Origin: Rhodospirillaceae bacterium
GTDB taxonomy: Bacteria; Pseudomonadota; Alphaproteobacteria; Rhodospirillales; Rhodospirillaceae
Reading direction: 5' to 3'
Assembly (NCBI GenBank): GCA_018666155.1
Contig: JABJAH010000007.1
Coordinates: 37,533 to 101,532 of the forward strand
Length of the DNA stretch: 64,000 nucleotides
The notes under the pieces: model-generated
The model's database searches: none
What the model saw: only the letters and a program-made list of their open reading frames with translations
Told to the model about the DNA's origin: nothing
Made by a program: the position numbers and the translations under genes
Shown here: piece by piece, positions 53,371 through 62,736 of the stretch
How positions within the stretch are numbered: the first letter of the stretch is position 1
How the letters are laid out: the number at the start of each line of letters is the position of its first letter

Positions 53371-54000
53371 ATGATCGACCTCTATACGTTTCCGACGCCT
53401 AATGGATGGAAGGCGTCAATCATGCTTGAAGAAGTCGGATTGCCGTACAACACTCACGTCATCCATATTGGCAAGGACGAACAGTTCGCTCCCGATTTTC
53501 TAAAGATAAGCCCGAATAATAAAATACCGGCAATCGTTGACCCGAACGGGCCGGACGGAAAATCAATCTCGGTCTTTGAGTCCGGCGCAATTCTTATGTA
53601 CCTCGCTCGGAAAACTAAGAGTCCGCTTCTTCCCGAAGATCCACGCAAGTTCGTTGCCGTGACGGAATGGTTGATGTTTCAGATGGGGAGTATCGGGCCG
53701 ATGTTTGGGCAGATGGGGCATTTTGTCCGGTTTGCCAAAGAAGATGTGCCCTATGGCAAGAAACGCTACACGGATGAAAGTCGGCGGATTCTTGGCGTGA
53801 TGGACAAACGCCTTGCTGAATCTGATTATCTTGCTGGAGATTACTCTATCGCTGATGTTGCTAGTTATGGCTGGGGTCGATCGGCAGAGATGATGTTTGA
53901 CGGTCTCGACGACTGGAGCAACGTAAAGCGGTGGTTCGAAGTCGTTGGTGCGCGGCCAGCAGTCCAAAAAGGAATTACGGTTCCCGTACTTGAGAGCTAG
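53371..54000 (+). CDS. Glutathione S-transferase family protein
   Basis: 209 aa. N-terminal thioredoxin-like domain (IDLYTFPTPNGWKASIMLEE, NNKIPAIVD, SVFESGAILMYLA), C-terminal helical domain. Resembles YfcG/Ure2p-type GSTs with disulfide-bond reductase or conjugating activity. AGAGGA before the ATG. Confidence 0.93.
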   Translation: MIDLYTFPTPNGWKASIMLEEVGLPYNTHVIHIGKDEQFAPDFLKISPNNKIPAIVDPNGPDGKSISVFESGAILMYLARKTKSPLLPEDPRKFVAVTEWLMFQMGSIGPMFGQMGHFVRFAKEDVPYGKKRYTDESRRILGVMDKRLAESDYLAGDYSIADVASYGWGRSAEMMFDGLDDWSNVKRWFEVVGARPAVQKGITVPVLES

Positions 54001-54016
54001 ATGCGGGCAATCTCTG

Positions 54017-55180
54017 CTACCGCTTGATGAGAAGCCACATGTCTTGGTCTAGGGTTTGCATGCGTTTAGATGACCCTGCCACGGCGTACCCACTAGGTAA
54101 TCTTGCGGTAATCGCAAGTGCTCTTTGGTTGCCAGCGCCACCGTATCGATGAATGAACTCCAAACGACCGCGCTGATTGAAGCCGGCTGCCAATCCAGCC
54201 TGGCCTTTGTCGTCTTCAATGGATGCAGAGACTAGGTATGAACCGTTGGCTGCAGGAGCCAAACCGGTAACCGTCGCGCTGCCTTCGGATTTGATCCCTT
54301 GCTGCCAAGTTTGGGTGCCGTCCTTGCTCAGGCCACCAATGAGCACCGTTCTCCCCGTGCCTAATTCACTGGCCTTACTGGCGGAGTATACGAATGATCC
54401 GTCTGGCGCCGGTAGGACGCCATGGAACTCGGTATCGGGCCCTAAGTTGTGCTTAACCTCCCATTCGGTCGCACCGGTGTGGTCAAGCTTAAGAGCCCAC
54501 CCAAGAACAGAGTCACCGGGCTGGGTTATCCAACCGACGGCAACGAAACCTCCGTCTGTCGAAAGAGAAATGCTTTCAAGAGAGTCTTCTTGTTCGCCGC
54601 CGAGTGTACGAAACCATTCAATGTTTTGGTTTCGGTCGAGCTTCAGAACCCAACCATCGGCTTCTCCGGCGGTCCGAAAGTAGGTTCTCCCGGCCAAGAT
54701 AAAGCCACCGTCAAAGGTTGGCCGAATAGACACCAGCGCGTCTCTTCCGGTATTGCCGTAGGCCCTTTGCCAATCAATTGATCCATCTGGCGATAGCTTG
54801 GAAAGCCTTGTCGTTCCTTTTGATTTTTCGTTTTCACCGTCAATGGCGACTAGGCCACCGTCGAAAGCGGGTGATAGGGCAGTGACGCCGTACGGGGCGG
54901 AGTTGGGAAGAGGTAAATCCCAGACGTATCCGCCTCGATTGTCAACGCGCAGCACCCATCCCTCGGTTACATCTGCGTCACCATCCCTGGACTTCCATCC
55001 ACCGAGAGCGAAGCCGCCGTCTGCTAAAGGAACGATCGCATTGGCGCCGTCAGTTCCTATTCCACCGAAATGGAGTTCAATATTAGATTTGAAAGGAGCT
55101 TGTGCAGCGCCTTCGGGTGCAAAACCTATGCTGCACCAAACGGACAGAACCCATTTAAATTTTTGATACGCCCCATGCAT
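54017..55180 (-). CDS. Secreted beta-propeller-like repeat protein
   Basis: 387 aa. Signal peptide at about 1-27 (cleavage after AAQ or GAA-Q). Five to six repeats of DGGF-x-LAG ... GWVLKLD ... W ... GG, as in delta-60 or SBBP-like propeller repeats. Probably periplasmic or extracellular. No binding partner evident. DUF481 gene lies upstream on the same strand. Confidence 0.8.
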   Translation of the reverse strand: MHGAYQKFKWVLSVWCSIGFAPEGAAQAPFKSNIELHFGGIGTDGANAIVPLADGGFALGGWKSRDGDADVTEGWVLRVDNRGGYVWDLPLPNSAPYGVTALSPAFDGGLVAIDGENEKSKGTTRLSKLSPDGSIDWQRAYGNTGRDALVSIRPTFDGGFILAGRTYFRTAGEADGWVLKLDRNQNIEWFRTLGGEQEDSLESISLSTDGGFVAVGWITQPGDSVLGWALKLDHTGATEWEVKHNLGPDTEFHGVLPAPDGSFVYSASKASELGTGRTVLIGGLSKDGTQTWQQGIKSEGSATVTGLAPAANGSYLVSASIEDDKGQAGLAAGFNQRGRLEFIHRYGGAGNQRALAITARLPSGYAVAGSSKRMQTLDQDMWLLIKR

Positions 55181-55208
55181 CCGATTTCTAGTGAACCGTG
55201 AGCCAGGC

Positions 55209-56012
55209 CTAAAACCCGTAAACCAAGGATACCTTAGAGAGCGTATCTGTTTTCTTGGTCAGGAGCGGCGGATCAGTGTTGTAACGAACGTTCACCGATA
55301 GGCGCGTGGATAAGTCGCCGATTAACTTGCTCGTCAGAGCGGTCGTGTTCTCCAGCTTTGTTCTGCTGCTATCCCAGGTGACAATAAAGACGTTGGTCAT
55401 GAAGACTGTGTCGGTAATGTCATATTCAAAGTCAGCGCTACCTCGCACGAGAAATTCGTTTTCTGAAGAATTCAGGAGGGGAAGGGCCGGCGGGACCGGA
55501 GTCGAGAATTTGCTGTATCTATAACCAGGGCCGGCCTGGACAAGGAGACGCATGTTGTCGTCGTCAATGACCTTATAGCCCGCGCCAAACGCCGCTTCGA
55601 CTTCGTAATTAAAACCTGAGAATTTGTCATCGTCGTACTCAAGAAATCCGAAGATGAACAGATTCTCTCGCATGTCATAACGGGATTCTATGGACCCCAG
55701 TATGCGCTGTGCAGTCGTGGTGCCATTGTCATCTGAGAATTCGCCAACGAGCCTATAATTGTCTTCGAGGCGTCCGGCTTTGAATCTAGCCTTGATTTCC
55801 GCATCTACACGGGTGGTATCTGTGTTACCGGTGGCCATTGATCCACCAATATTAACCTCACCGGATAGGCCTTCCTCATCGTCCACAGCGAAGCTGGGGC
55901 GTCCCATGGCAGCCACAGCTAGCAGTAGCGCAGAGATAAAAAGGAGGGTGGTGGAAATTCGAAAAGTCGGTTCGGGAGTCCGAAGATGTGTCAGTAGCGC
56001 ATTGCCGATCAT
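55209..56012 (-). CDS. DUF481 family outer membrane protein (YdiY-like)
   Basis: 267 aa. Signal peptide at about 18-42. Alternating beta strands (GEVNIGGSMATGNTDTTRVDAEIKAR-type start) and a C-terminal Phe (SLVYGF) point to an outer-membrane beta barrel. YdiY-type DUF481 proteins are of uncertain function. 28 nt upstream of the propeller gene, so possibly cotranscribed. Confidence 0.88.
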   Translation of the reverse strand: MIGNALLTHLRTPEPTFRISTTLLFISALLLAVAAMGRPSFAVDDEEGLSGEVNIGGSMATGNTDTTRVDAEIKARFKAGRLEDNYRLVGEFSDDNGTTTAQRILGSIESRYDMRENLFIFGFLEYDDDKFSGFNYEVEAAFGAGYKVIDDDNMRLLVQAGPGYRYSKFSTPVPPALPLLNSSENEFLVRGSADFEYDITDTVFMTNVFIVTWDSSRTKLENTTALTSKLIGDLSTRLSVNVRYNTDPPLLTKKTDTLSKVSLVYGF

Positions 56013-56169
56013 TGTTTAAGCCTCAGGATGTTGTGTTTGTCGCGGAGCGCCCTGATAACCGACTGATTTATTTACTATAATCAGACTTATTACAGATTTT
56101 TTTACGCGTGATAGGCGCGCTTGACAACCGCTTCGTAACTTTACATGTTCCACGCCCGCTCAACCCTGC

Positions 56170-56257
56170 GGAGGGATGGCAGAGTGGTAATGCAGCGGAT
56201 TGCTAATCCGTGACCCCAAGTCGGGGTCCCAGGGTTCGAGTCCCTGTCCCTCCGCCA
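56170..56257 (+). tRNA. tRNA-Ser(GCT)
   Basis: Acceptor arms GGAGGGA/TCCCTCC, anticodon loop TTGCTAA (anticodon GCT, serine AGC/AGU codons), long variable arm GACCCC-AAGT-CGGGGTC, T-loop TTCGAGT, encoded CCA at 56255-56257. All parts fit. Confidence 0.96.
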
Positions 56258-56324
56258 CTTCCCTTGTGTATGGCCTGAGTGGCACTGTTCCTGGATCTGA
56301 TTCTTAGAGGGGAGATCTCGTCGC

Positions 56325-58133
56325 GTGCCACTCCAGCCACAAACCGGTCAAGACATCTCAAAAACCGTGCAAGCGACGTTTGGCGAGGCGGTGGCTGCTT
56401 ACAGCCAGGGTGACCTCGAGCGTTCTGAAACTTTGTGCGCTGCCATTCTAAGGGGTGACCCCAATCATGCGCATACGCTGAATCTACTAGCAGCCGTGCG
56501 GATGAATCAAAACCGTCGCCAGGACGCACTTTCGGTTTCGTCGCGCGCAATCCAATTGGCGCCTCACGATGAAATAATATGGACTGGCCGATCCGACATT
56601 TTGAACCGGTGCCAAGATCCACAAGGAGCGCTGCAAGCGGCAGACGAGGCCCTAAGGTTAAGTTCCTCACTAGCCCAGGCCCTCATTAACCGCGGAATTG
56701 CGCTCGTCGCCCTATACCGGTTTTCAGAAGCAAAAGACTCATTGCAGAAAGCGCAAGAGATTAGCCCGGAGCTAAAGCCGGTTGTGCAGGGCAACTTGGT
56801 ATTATTGCATGGCGAAGAAGGGCAGTACGAAACAGCGCGAAAAATTGCTGACTCGCTGGCAATCGAATATCCAGAAGACCATGGCTTCGCGGTAATCCGG
56901 GCCCGTTTCTCGATGTATACCCCGTCTATTTCGCGAAGAGAGGAATTCGAAAGGACAACGGCGGCATGGCAGGCGAGGCCGGGTTTGCCTGCGCCGCTTT
57001 GCAGTCCTGAGTCGATGGATCGCACACCTTCTCGGAAGCTCAGAGTTGGTTATTTTTCGTCAGATTTTAAAGATCACCCAGTCGCCCATTTTCTCAAGCC
57101 AGTTCTGTCGCGGCACGAGAAAAACAACTTTGAGACCGTGCTGTATGATGTGACTCCGGACTCCGACCACGTTGGTAAAGAAATTCGATCCCTCGGTGAC
57201 TCATACCACTGTGGCCTAGATCAAACAGACGATGAGTTGGCGAAGACTATAACCGATGACAAGATTGATATTCTTGTCGATCTGACTGGGCAGTTTAAGG
57301 ATAACAGGCTGAACGTTTTTCGCTTTCGGCCGGCACCTATCCAGGCCTCGTGGATTGGCTACTCTGGAACCTCCGGACTGCCGCAGATGGATTACGTTGT
57401 TGCTGACTCTTATGTCTGCCCACCGGATGCGGATAACGATTTTTCTGAGAAAATAGTGCGCCTGCCGAATCACTACCTTTGCTTTGATCCTGAAACAGTG
57501 CGCGACGAACACCTTAGCCTTCCTTCTGATGAAACGGGGGGCGTTGTTTTTGGTAGTTTTAACAATCACATGAAACTGAATACTGAGGTCATCAGAGTTT
57601 GGTCGGAAATATTGAAGCGAGTTCGAGGTGCGCGTTTGTTTCTAAAGACTGGCCGTTTTGAAAATGTGGCCCTCCGGCAGCATGTGCGCCAGCAGTTTGA
57701 ATCGCTGGGCGTTACCGGTGATCAGTTGATGTTGAAGGGGCACCTTCCTAGGGATAAGCACCTTACCGCATATAACGATATCGATATTGCGCTCGATCCA
57801 TTCCCCTATTGCGGCACTAAAACGACTGTCGACGCTCTGTCTATGGGAGTTCCCGTTATCACCCTAGTGGGGGAGCGTTGGGTTCAAAGAACAAGCTACG
57901 GATTCCTTGCAGGTATGGGCATGGAGGACCACTGCGTTAAAACAGAACGGGACTACATAGACAAAGCAATAGAGCTTGCCGTAGATGTTCAGCGTCTGAG
58001 AGAGATGAAGACGTTGGGCCGTGAAAAATTTATTACATCTCCGTTGTGTGCCCCAAGCACTTTTACTAAGCATCTAGAAACGGCGTATCGCTCAATGTGG
58101 CACGCGTACTGCACGCGCCTTTATAATGGTTAA
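56325..58133 (+). CDS. TPR-containing SPINDLY/OGT-like glycosyltransferase
   Basis: 602 aa. Residues 1-220 hold tetratricopeptide repeats (QGDLERSETLCAAILRGDP, DALSVSSRAIQLAPHD). From about 235 the OGT-type domain follows: LRVGYFSSDFKDHPVAHFL, QASWIGYSGTSGLP, FNNHMKLN, DPFPYCGTKTTVDALSMG. Transfers a sugar to protein or polysaccharide; in bacteria often flagellin or capsule related. GTG start with GAGGGGAG upstream. Just after the tRNA. Confidence 0.92.
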   Translation: MPLQPQTGQDISKTVQATFGEAVAAYSQGDLERSETLCAAILRGDPNHAHTLNLLAAVRMNQNRRQDALSVSSRAIQLAPHDEIIWTGRSDILNRCQDPQGALQAADEALRLSSSLAQALINRGIALVALYRFSEAKDSLQKAQEISPELKPVVQGNLVLLHGEEGQYETARKIADSLAIEYPEDHGFAVIRARFSMYTPSISRREEFERTTAAWQARPGLPAPLCSPESMDRTPSRKLRVGYFSSDFKDHPVAHFLKPVLSRHEKNNFETVLYDVTPDSDHVGKEIRSLGDSYHCGLDQTDDELAKTITDDKIDILVDLTGQFKDNRLNVFRFRPAPIQASWIGYSGTSGLPQMDYVVADSYVCPPDADNDFSEKIVRLPNHYLCFDPETVRDEHLSLPSDETGGVVFGSFNNHMKLNTEVIRVWSEILKRVRGARLFLKTGRFENVALRQHVRQQFESLGVTGDQLMLKGHLPRDKHLTAYNDIDIALDPFPYCGTKTTVDALSMGVPVITLVGERWVQRTSYGFLAGMGMEDHCVKTERDYIDKAIELAVDVQRLREMKTLGREKFITSPLCAPSTFTKHLETAYRSMWHAYCTRLYNG

Positions 58134-58177
58134 AGTATCGAAGGTATCTCTGAGGTGCGGAGCTTTTACTCTTACCG

Positions 58178-58837
58178 TTAAGCGGCCTTATCGTACTTAG
58201 AATAACGTTGCATGTGGAATTCTAGGGTATTCACTGTTTTATGATGGCTCTCGCGCGCTTGCATGGTTTCGAACCAATCACGAAACCGAGTGCATTCTTC
58301 TGGTATTGAAGCGCCCCAAAGTTCCTCATAGCAGGGGAACCTCTCAATAAATGGCATGTACTGCAGGTCGACAAGGGTGAGCTCTCTACCCATAAAATAT
58401 GGACCGTCGCCGAGTTTTCTTAGCCCCTCATTCTCGATGAATAGAAGTTTTTCTGCGATCAAAGTGCGATTCTCTTTCTGTTTCTCTTTGTCCTGCCGAT
58501 CAGCAATGAGTTTATGGAGTGCTGGTAGAAAGTAGGTATCGCAGTAGTCGATCCAAATACGGGCCATCGCTCGTCGCAGTGGGTCGGCGGGAAGCAGGGG
58601 TGGCTCCGGAAACACGTCTTCGAGGTATTCATTTATGATGCGTGATTCATAAACGATTTCACCGTTATGCCGGATTAATGGAACTTTACCGTGGGGGGAT
58701 AGTTCTTTCCACCAGTCAGGCTTGTTGTACAAGTCCACTTCCGTAAGGGAACATTCAATGCCTTTTTCTATCATCATCATGCGGGTTCGTTGGGCAAAAG
58801 GGCAGGCTTCAAAACTGAAGAGTTCGATATCTGACAT
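58178..58837 (-). CDS. Glutathione S-transferase, omega-like
   Basis: 219 aa. Catalytic-site motif ACPFAQRTRMMM near residue 10 with a Cys, GKVPLI, VYESRIINEYLE, and an all-helical C-terminal domain. Cys-type GSTs act as glutathione-dependent reductases. The ATG at 58837 follows GAGGA at 10 nt; a longer frame exists. Confidence 0.92.
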   Translation of the reverse strand: MSDIELFSFEACPFAQRTRMMMIEKGIECSLTEVDLYNKPDWWKELSPHGKVPLIRHNGEIVYESRIINEYLEDVFPEPPLLPADPLRRAMARIWIDYCDTYFLPALHKLIADRQDKEKQKENRTLIAEKLLFIENEGLRKLGDGPYFMGRELTLVDLQYMPFIERFPCYEELWGASIPEECTRFRDWFETMQARESHHKTVNTLEFHMQRYSKYDKAA

Positions 58838-58903
58838 GGTCAAAAATTCCTCATTATTCTCTGTGTGTTTTCTCACATGATCTAACGGCGGATGAGGGGA
58901 GAA

Positions 58904-61477
58904 TCATCCAGATAGGTGACGCCGGTCGCTCAACCGCATTACTGCTTCCGCAAAAAGTGGAAGAATAAAGCTAACGAAGGCTAAACCAATGATCCAACGG
59001 CCTACGTCGGGCAAAGAAGCAGGCGGCGGGATGAGATTAAGCGATAGGGCTACCGCCAAACAAAGCAATAGGCCAGAAAGCAGTGCTAAATATCGGCGTA
59101 GGGGTTCTGGCCAAACGCGTCTGGGCTTCAACCCTCCAGCTAAGGCTGCAATGGCCAATAGCACCGCAAGCACATAGTGGATTAGGGCGGTCGTGAACCA
59201 CGGTTGATGCGACTGCACATTCAGAATTCGTGTTTTCGTAACTGGCGCTCCATCACGGGAAAAGCGAATCTCAATTGTTGAATTCTCTGTTTCGAATGAT
59301 CCGGCTCCGAACGTTAATCTGCATTTTCGATCTAAAGGTAGGTAGCTAGTGCCACTGTGCAGACCGCGTACTTCGGCAACGAAATCATGTTTGCCGCATT
59401 GGTTGAGCCAATCAAGGACGGAAAAGGTTAAGGTCACGTTTGTCGTCTGAGGAGAAACATGGATTTGATCGAATGTACCATTCCCCTGGTAAATAGTGTC
59501 TCTGTCCACTGAAATGCCGCGTAAAATAAGCTCGGGCAGACGCTCACTAGATATTTGTTCTTGTCGTGATGTGGGTAGAGAGAGAAGTCCATCCGGAGTG
59601 CCAACAAGTGTCCGAGGTGATGACTCATCTAAAAATATTGTGCCATGCCGGGCTGTTCCTGCAGCAATATCTGGAAGGGCGATGAGCTCGTCACTGCCTG
59701 ATCTCATTACGAATGTGCCTACATTTGTTTGAAACCAGAGTGAGTCATTGTTTCTGCTGGCAGCCAGCCACCTTGGCTGATTCGCTCCAAATACAACTGC
59801 TAATGCAGTGGTTAGAGCAGTGTCTGTTGAGAACCGTGTAGCGCGATAGTCCCACAGGAGTGCAGCACCAGAAGCAAACAAGTGAATTTTGTCTCCGCTA
59901 CTTGCAAACTGTGGGCGGACGCCGGTCATGATGCGGCGAGGGAAGGATTGGGTGGCGAGGGGCATAGCATCAGCCAAATTGCCTTCGCCGAGCCAATCGT
60001 CCGCCGCGTACCTCGCGATAGTGCTGTCAGAGAACGCGATTAGGAGATCGCCCTCACCAGTTTCGGTAAAATCAGAGACTTGCGCGTCAGCTGGCCGTCC
60101 TAGAAAACCAATATCGCGCCACTCGCCGCGGTCAAATTCAAAAAGGCGAACGAGATTCTTAATCCCAATTGCAATGCGCGATGGTTGGGTTCGCGAAATA
60201 AACAAAGCTGTTGCACGGCCCGGAACAATTTCTGTTAACTCGTTGTCGAAGAATTCGAAGACGCCGCTTTCACGTCCAACTAGGAGGGATGTATGCCCCT
60301 TCATCGAACTTCGGGCAAAGCGGCTCAAGGTGTGAATTGGTTCGTTGCCGCCTTCCGCTAAGTGGCGCATGCGACCACCTGACAGTGATCGAAATAGGCC
60401 AACGCCTGTTCCAGCGTAAGTTGTCGCGGCGTCAATCGCTATGGCTGTCACAGGGCTCGTTAGACCGTTGGTCTTATCCCAAATGCGCTGTTCGTCTGAG
60501 AGGTCCAACCAAATCATACCACCGTCATGAAATACGAAAGTATTGCTATTAGGTTTGGCAATAATGGCCCGTACTGTTCCGCCGCGGAAACCAGACCGTT
60601 CGTCTATCATTCTTAGAGGGTTGCCCATCCTATCTAAATGCAGAGTGCCCCCATTTTCTGTACCTAATATGTAAGCACCATCTCGGTGTCGTGCTGCAGC
60701 CGAAAGGCTGACAGACTCAAGCGGGATTGGAAGGATGTCCCATAGCGGAGAAAGACTCAGGCGGTCCTCAGCGAGTGTGATTGTAAATAGGCCTGAACGT
60801 TTCGTAACCAAGACCGGATTGCCATCTTCGATATGCAAGACATCAATCGGCTCCAGTTCATCCCATCCCGGTGGTGGCGAGAGCTCTCGGCTGCCATTCT
60901 GATCAATGATGATTAGGCCACCTTCTATCGAGGCAACAAGATTGTTCTCTGCAACGAAAGCGAAGCCGGTTGGAACGCCGCTATAGATTTGAGATGGGGT
61001 GCCATCTTTCCAGGTCAAGATGTTTCGATCTGTGATCACGTATGTGCCCGACTGACCGGGAGTGAGCGCTAGAACCTCATAGGACTGCCCCGCGGCCGTT
61101 AGGTTCCCTAAGTCAGTCCATTTGAGGGTGCCGTCAGCAGTTGGTACAAAAACGCCTAGGTGTTGACCTCCACCTGCGAGCCAGGCGCCGTCGTCTAGCG
61201 GGGCAAGAACGTTCAGTGGTATTTTACCGGGGCCTGCGGGATGAATCCTCCATGCACTGCCATCGAAGGAAAGCAGACCTGAATCATTCGCAGCATAAAT
61301 CAGTCCACGCTCGTCGACTGCTGCCGCATGAGTTTCTGGCATTGCGCCGGTATCTCGTACATCGAAGCTGTGCCATAGGGGGCGCCCCCTATGGGGAGCC
61401 TCTTGAGCGGTTAGGTTGGCGCTCCAGGTCAAGGGAATGGTTAGGGCCATCCAGCTAACAAGAAATACCCTAATCAT
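58904..61477 (-). CDS. Reg_prop beta-propeller membrane protein without output domain
   Basis: 857 aa. Signal sequence, then a periplasmic two-component-regulator-type propeller (repeats such as GLIYAANDSGLLSFDG, TYAGTGVGLFRSLSGG, TLVGTPDGLLSLPT), a Y_Y_Y-like domain (VTLTFSVLDWLNQCGKHDF) and three C-terminal membrane helices. It ends after the last helix with ten residues, so no kinase, GGDEF or helix-turn-helix follows. The ATG at 61477 overlaps the VOC gene upstream by 8 nt (ATGATTAG). May work through a separate partner. Confidence 0.85.
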   Translation of the reverse strand: MIRVFLVSWMALTIPLTWSANLTAQEAPHRGRPLWHSFDVRDTGAMPETHAAAVDERGLIYAANDSGLLSFDGSAWRIHPAGPGKIPLNVLAPLDDGAWLAGGGQHLGVFVPTADGTLKWTDLGNLTAAGQSYEVLALTPGQSGTYVITDRNILTWKDGTPSQIYSGVPTGFAFVAENNLVASIEGGLIIIDQNGSRELSPPPGWDELEPIDVLHIEDGNPVLVTKRSGLFTITLAEDRLSLSPLWDILPIPLESVSLSAAARHRDGAYILGTENGGTLHLDRMGNPLRMIDERSGFRGGTVRAIIAKPNSNTFVFHDGGMIWLDLSDEQRIWDKTNGLTSPVTAIAIDAATTYAGTGVGLFRSLSGGRMRHLAEGGNEPIHTLSRFARSSMKGHTSLLVGRESGVFEFFDNELTEIVPGRATALFISRTQPSRIAIGIKNLVRLFEFDRGEWRDIGFLGRPADAQVSDFTETGEGDLLIAFSDSTIARYAADDWLGEGNLADAMPLATQSFPRRIMTGVRPQFASSGDKIHLFASGAALLWDYRATRFSTDTALTTALAVVFGANQPRWLAASRNNDSLWFQTNVGTFVMRSGSDELIALPDIAAGTARHGTIFLDESSPRTLVGTPDGLLSLPTSRQEQISSERLPELILRGISVDRDTIYQGNGTFDQIHVSPQTTNVTLTFSVLDWLNQCGKHDFVAEVRGLHSGTSYLPLDRKCRLTFGAGSFETENSTIEIRFSRDGAPVTKTRILNVQSHQPWFTTALIHYVLAVLLAIAALAGGLKPRRVWPEPLRRYLALLSGLLLCLAVALSLNLIPPPASLPDVGRWIIGLAFVSFILPLFAEAVMRLSDRRHLSG

Positions 61478-61913
61478 TTGCGTCGTCCGGAGGGCCTTTA
61501 AGCTCAACCGTATTGCCGTCTGGATCGCTAATATAGATGGACGGTCCATACCCGTCTGCGCCGTAGCGAGAGGCGACCTCACTATGGGCAATGCCATGTT
61601 GGTCTAATGTTTCTTGAATTGTCTTCTCATCAAATGGCGTAATACGGATGCAGAGATGATCCATATTGTTACCGCTTGTACCAGGCGCCGCGCCGCCTTG
61701 TTTGCCCAAAGTTGAATTGACGTCGACCAAGTCGATCAATGAAGCGCCGGCGCGAAGCTGCACTAATCCAATATCGTCCACGGTTCGCTCCACGGTGCAC
61801 CCTAAGAGTCCACAATAGAAAGCTTTAGCGGTATCCATATCGCGTACGCGGAGAACCACGTGATCGAGACCAAGTACGGTAAAGGGTGCTGTTGTGTTTG
61901 TGGCGGTGGTCAT
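61470..61913 (-). CDS. VOC (glyoxalase) superfamily protein
   Basis: 147 aa. GLDHVVLRVRDMDTAKAFYC start, DHLCIRI, and YISDPDGNTVELKG end, each with His or Glu in metal-ligand positions. Metal-dependent lyase, dioxygenase or resistance protein; cannot be told. Overlaps the propeller gene, so they are coupled. Confidence 0.9.
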   Translation of the reverse strand: MTTATNTTAPFTVLGLDHVVLRVRDMDTAKAFYCGLLGCTVERTVDDIGLVQLRAGASLIDLVDVNSTLGKQGGAAPGTSGNNMDHLCIRITPFDEKTIQETLDQHGIAHSEVASRYGADGYGPSIYISDPDGNTVELKGPPDDAND

Positions 61914-61967
61914 ACCCGTTACTATAGGTCTAATAGCCTATCTTGGGCGACCGCTGAGAGGTAAAAA

Positions 61968-62261
61968 ATGCGCCGTCGCACGGCACTGGCCACACTTACC
62001 GGTCTGATTTGCGTGCCGGTCACCGCACGTACACAAATCAGCCAACGGGCCCGCCAGGTCCGAGAGCGGCGGGCTTGTGAAGAGAATCTCCCAGCGTGCC
62101 GGCCGGCGATCCGAGCTCAGCTGGATGCGGAGCGAAGGCGCATCAGAGTGGGTTTAGGCGCCCTGGCGGTCGGTGTACTAGCCGGCGCTGCAGCACTTTT
62201 CTTTAGTCACCGCCGTGCAAAGGATCTGGGTGGAGATTCGGGCCAAAATGGTGCAAAATAG
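61968..62261 (+). CDS. Small membrane protein with CEENLPAC motif (copy 1)
   Basis: 97 aa. N-terminal signal-like segment (about 5-21) with one hydrophobic helix at 62-78. Middle motif RRACEENLPACRPAIRAQ with two Cys seven residues apart. The next gene has the same block. Family unknown. No ribosome site of note. Confidence 0.65.
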   Translation: MRRRTALATLTGLICVPVTARTQISQRARQVRERRACEENLPACRPAIRAQLDAERRRIRVGLGALAVGVLAGAAALFFSHRRAKDLGGDSGQNGAK

Positions 62262-62292
62262 TCTGGTCATGAAAATTGTTGGTCGGCCAATC

Positions 62293-62724
62293 ATGAAATT
62301 AGTCTTTAGAGTTGCTGTCGCGCTGATGCTCGGTTGCTGTTCCCTGCTGCTTACGTCAGACGTTTACGCTCAAGCGGCCCGTGGATTTCCAGATGCGCGA
62401 ATGGAAGACTATGCACGCCAACGCGCCTGCGAGAAAAAGCTGCCGACATGTTTGCCTCAGATTCGTCGACAAATGGAACAACGTGACGTCGCTCAAAGGT
62501 GGCAGAGCGGCATGATTGTTGGTGTGCTTGTACTGATCGGCCTGCTTGTCGTTAGAGCGAACAATAAGAAGAAATTAGAAGACCAAGAAATAGTTTCGCG
62601 TAGTCGGCAGGCCGCACGCAAGCGCAAAGAAAAATCTGCTGCGGAAGAAGATGATGACGATATGACTGGTGGAATGCCTCGACGCAGCACACTTGAACGT
62701 CCACCTGGATTCGGTCGGCGCTGA
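62293..62724 (+). CDS. Small membrane protein with CEKKLPTC motif (copy 2)
   Basis: 143 aa. Signal-like N-terminus (about 4-25), motif QRACEKKLPTCLPQIRRQ, hydrophobic helix near 74-88, then a charged Lys/Glu/Asp tail. Clearly a paralogue of copy 1, extended at the C-terminus. Start at 62293 or at 62269. Unknown function. The two Cys may form a disulfide outside the cytoplasm. Confidence 0.72.
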   Translation: MKLVFRVAVALMLGCCSLLLTSDVYAQAARGFPDARMEDYARQRACEKKLPTCLPQIRRQMEQRDVAQRWQSGMIVGVLVLIGLLVVRANNKKKLEDQEIVSRSRQAARKRKEKSAAEEDDDDMTGGMPRRSTLERPPGFGRR

Positions 62725-62736
62725 CTAGAAGTTGCG

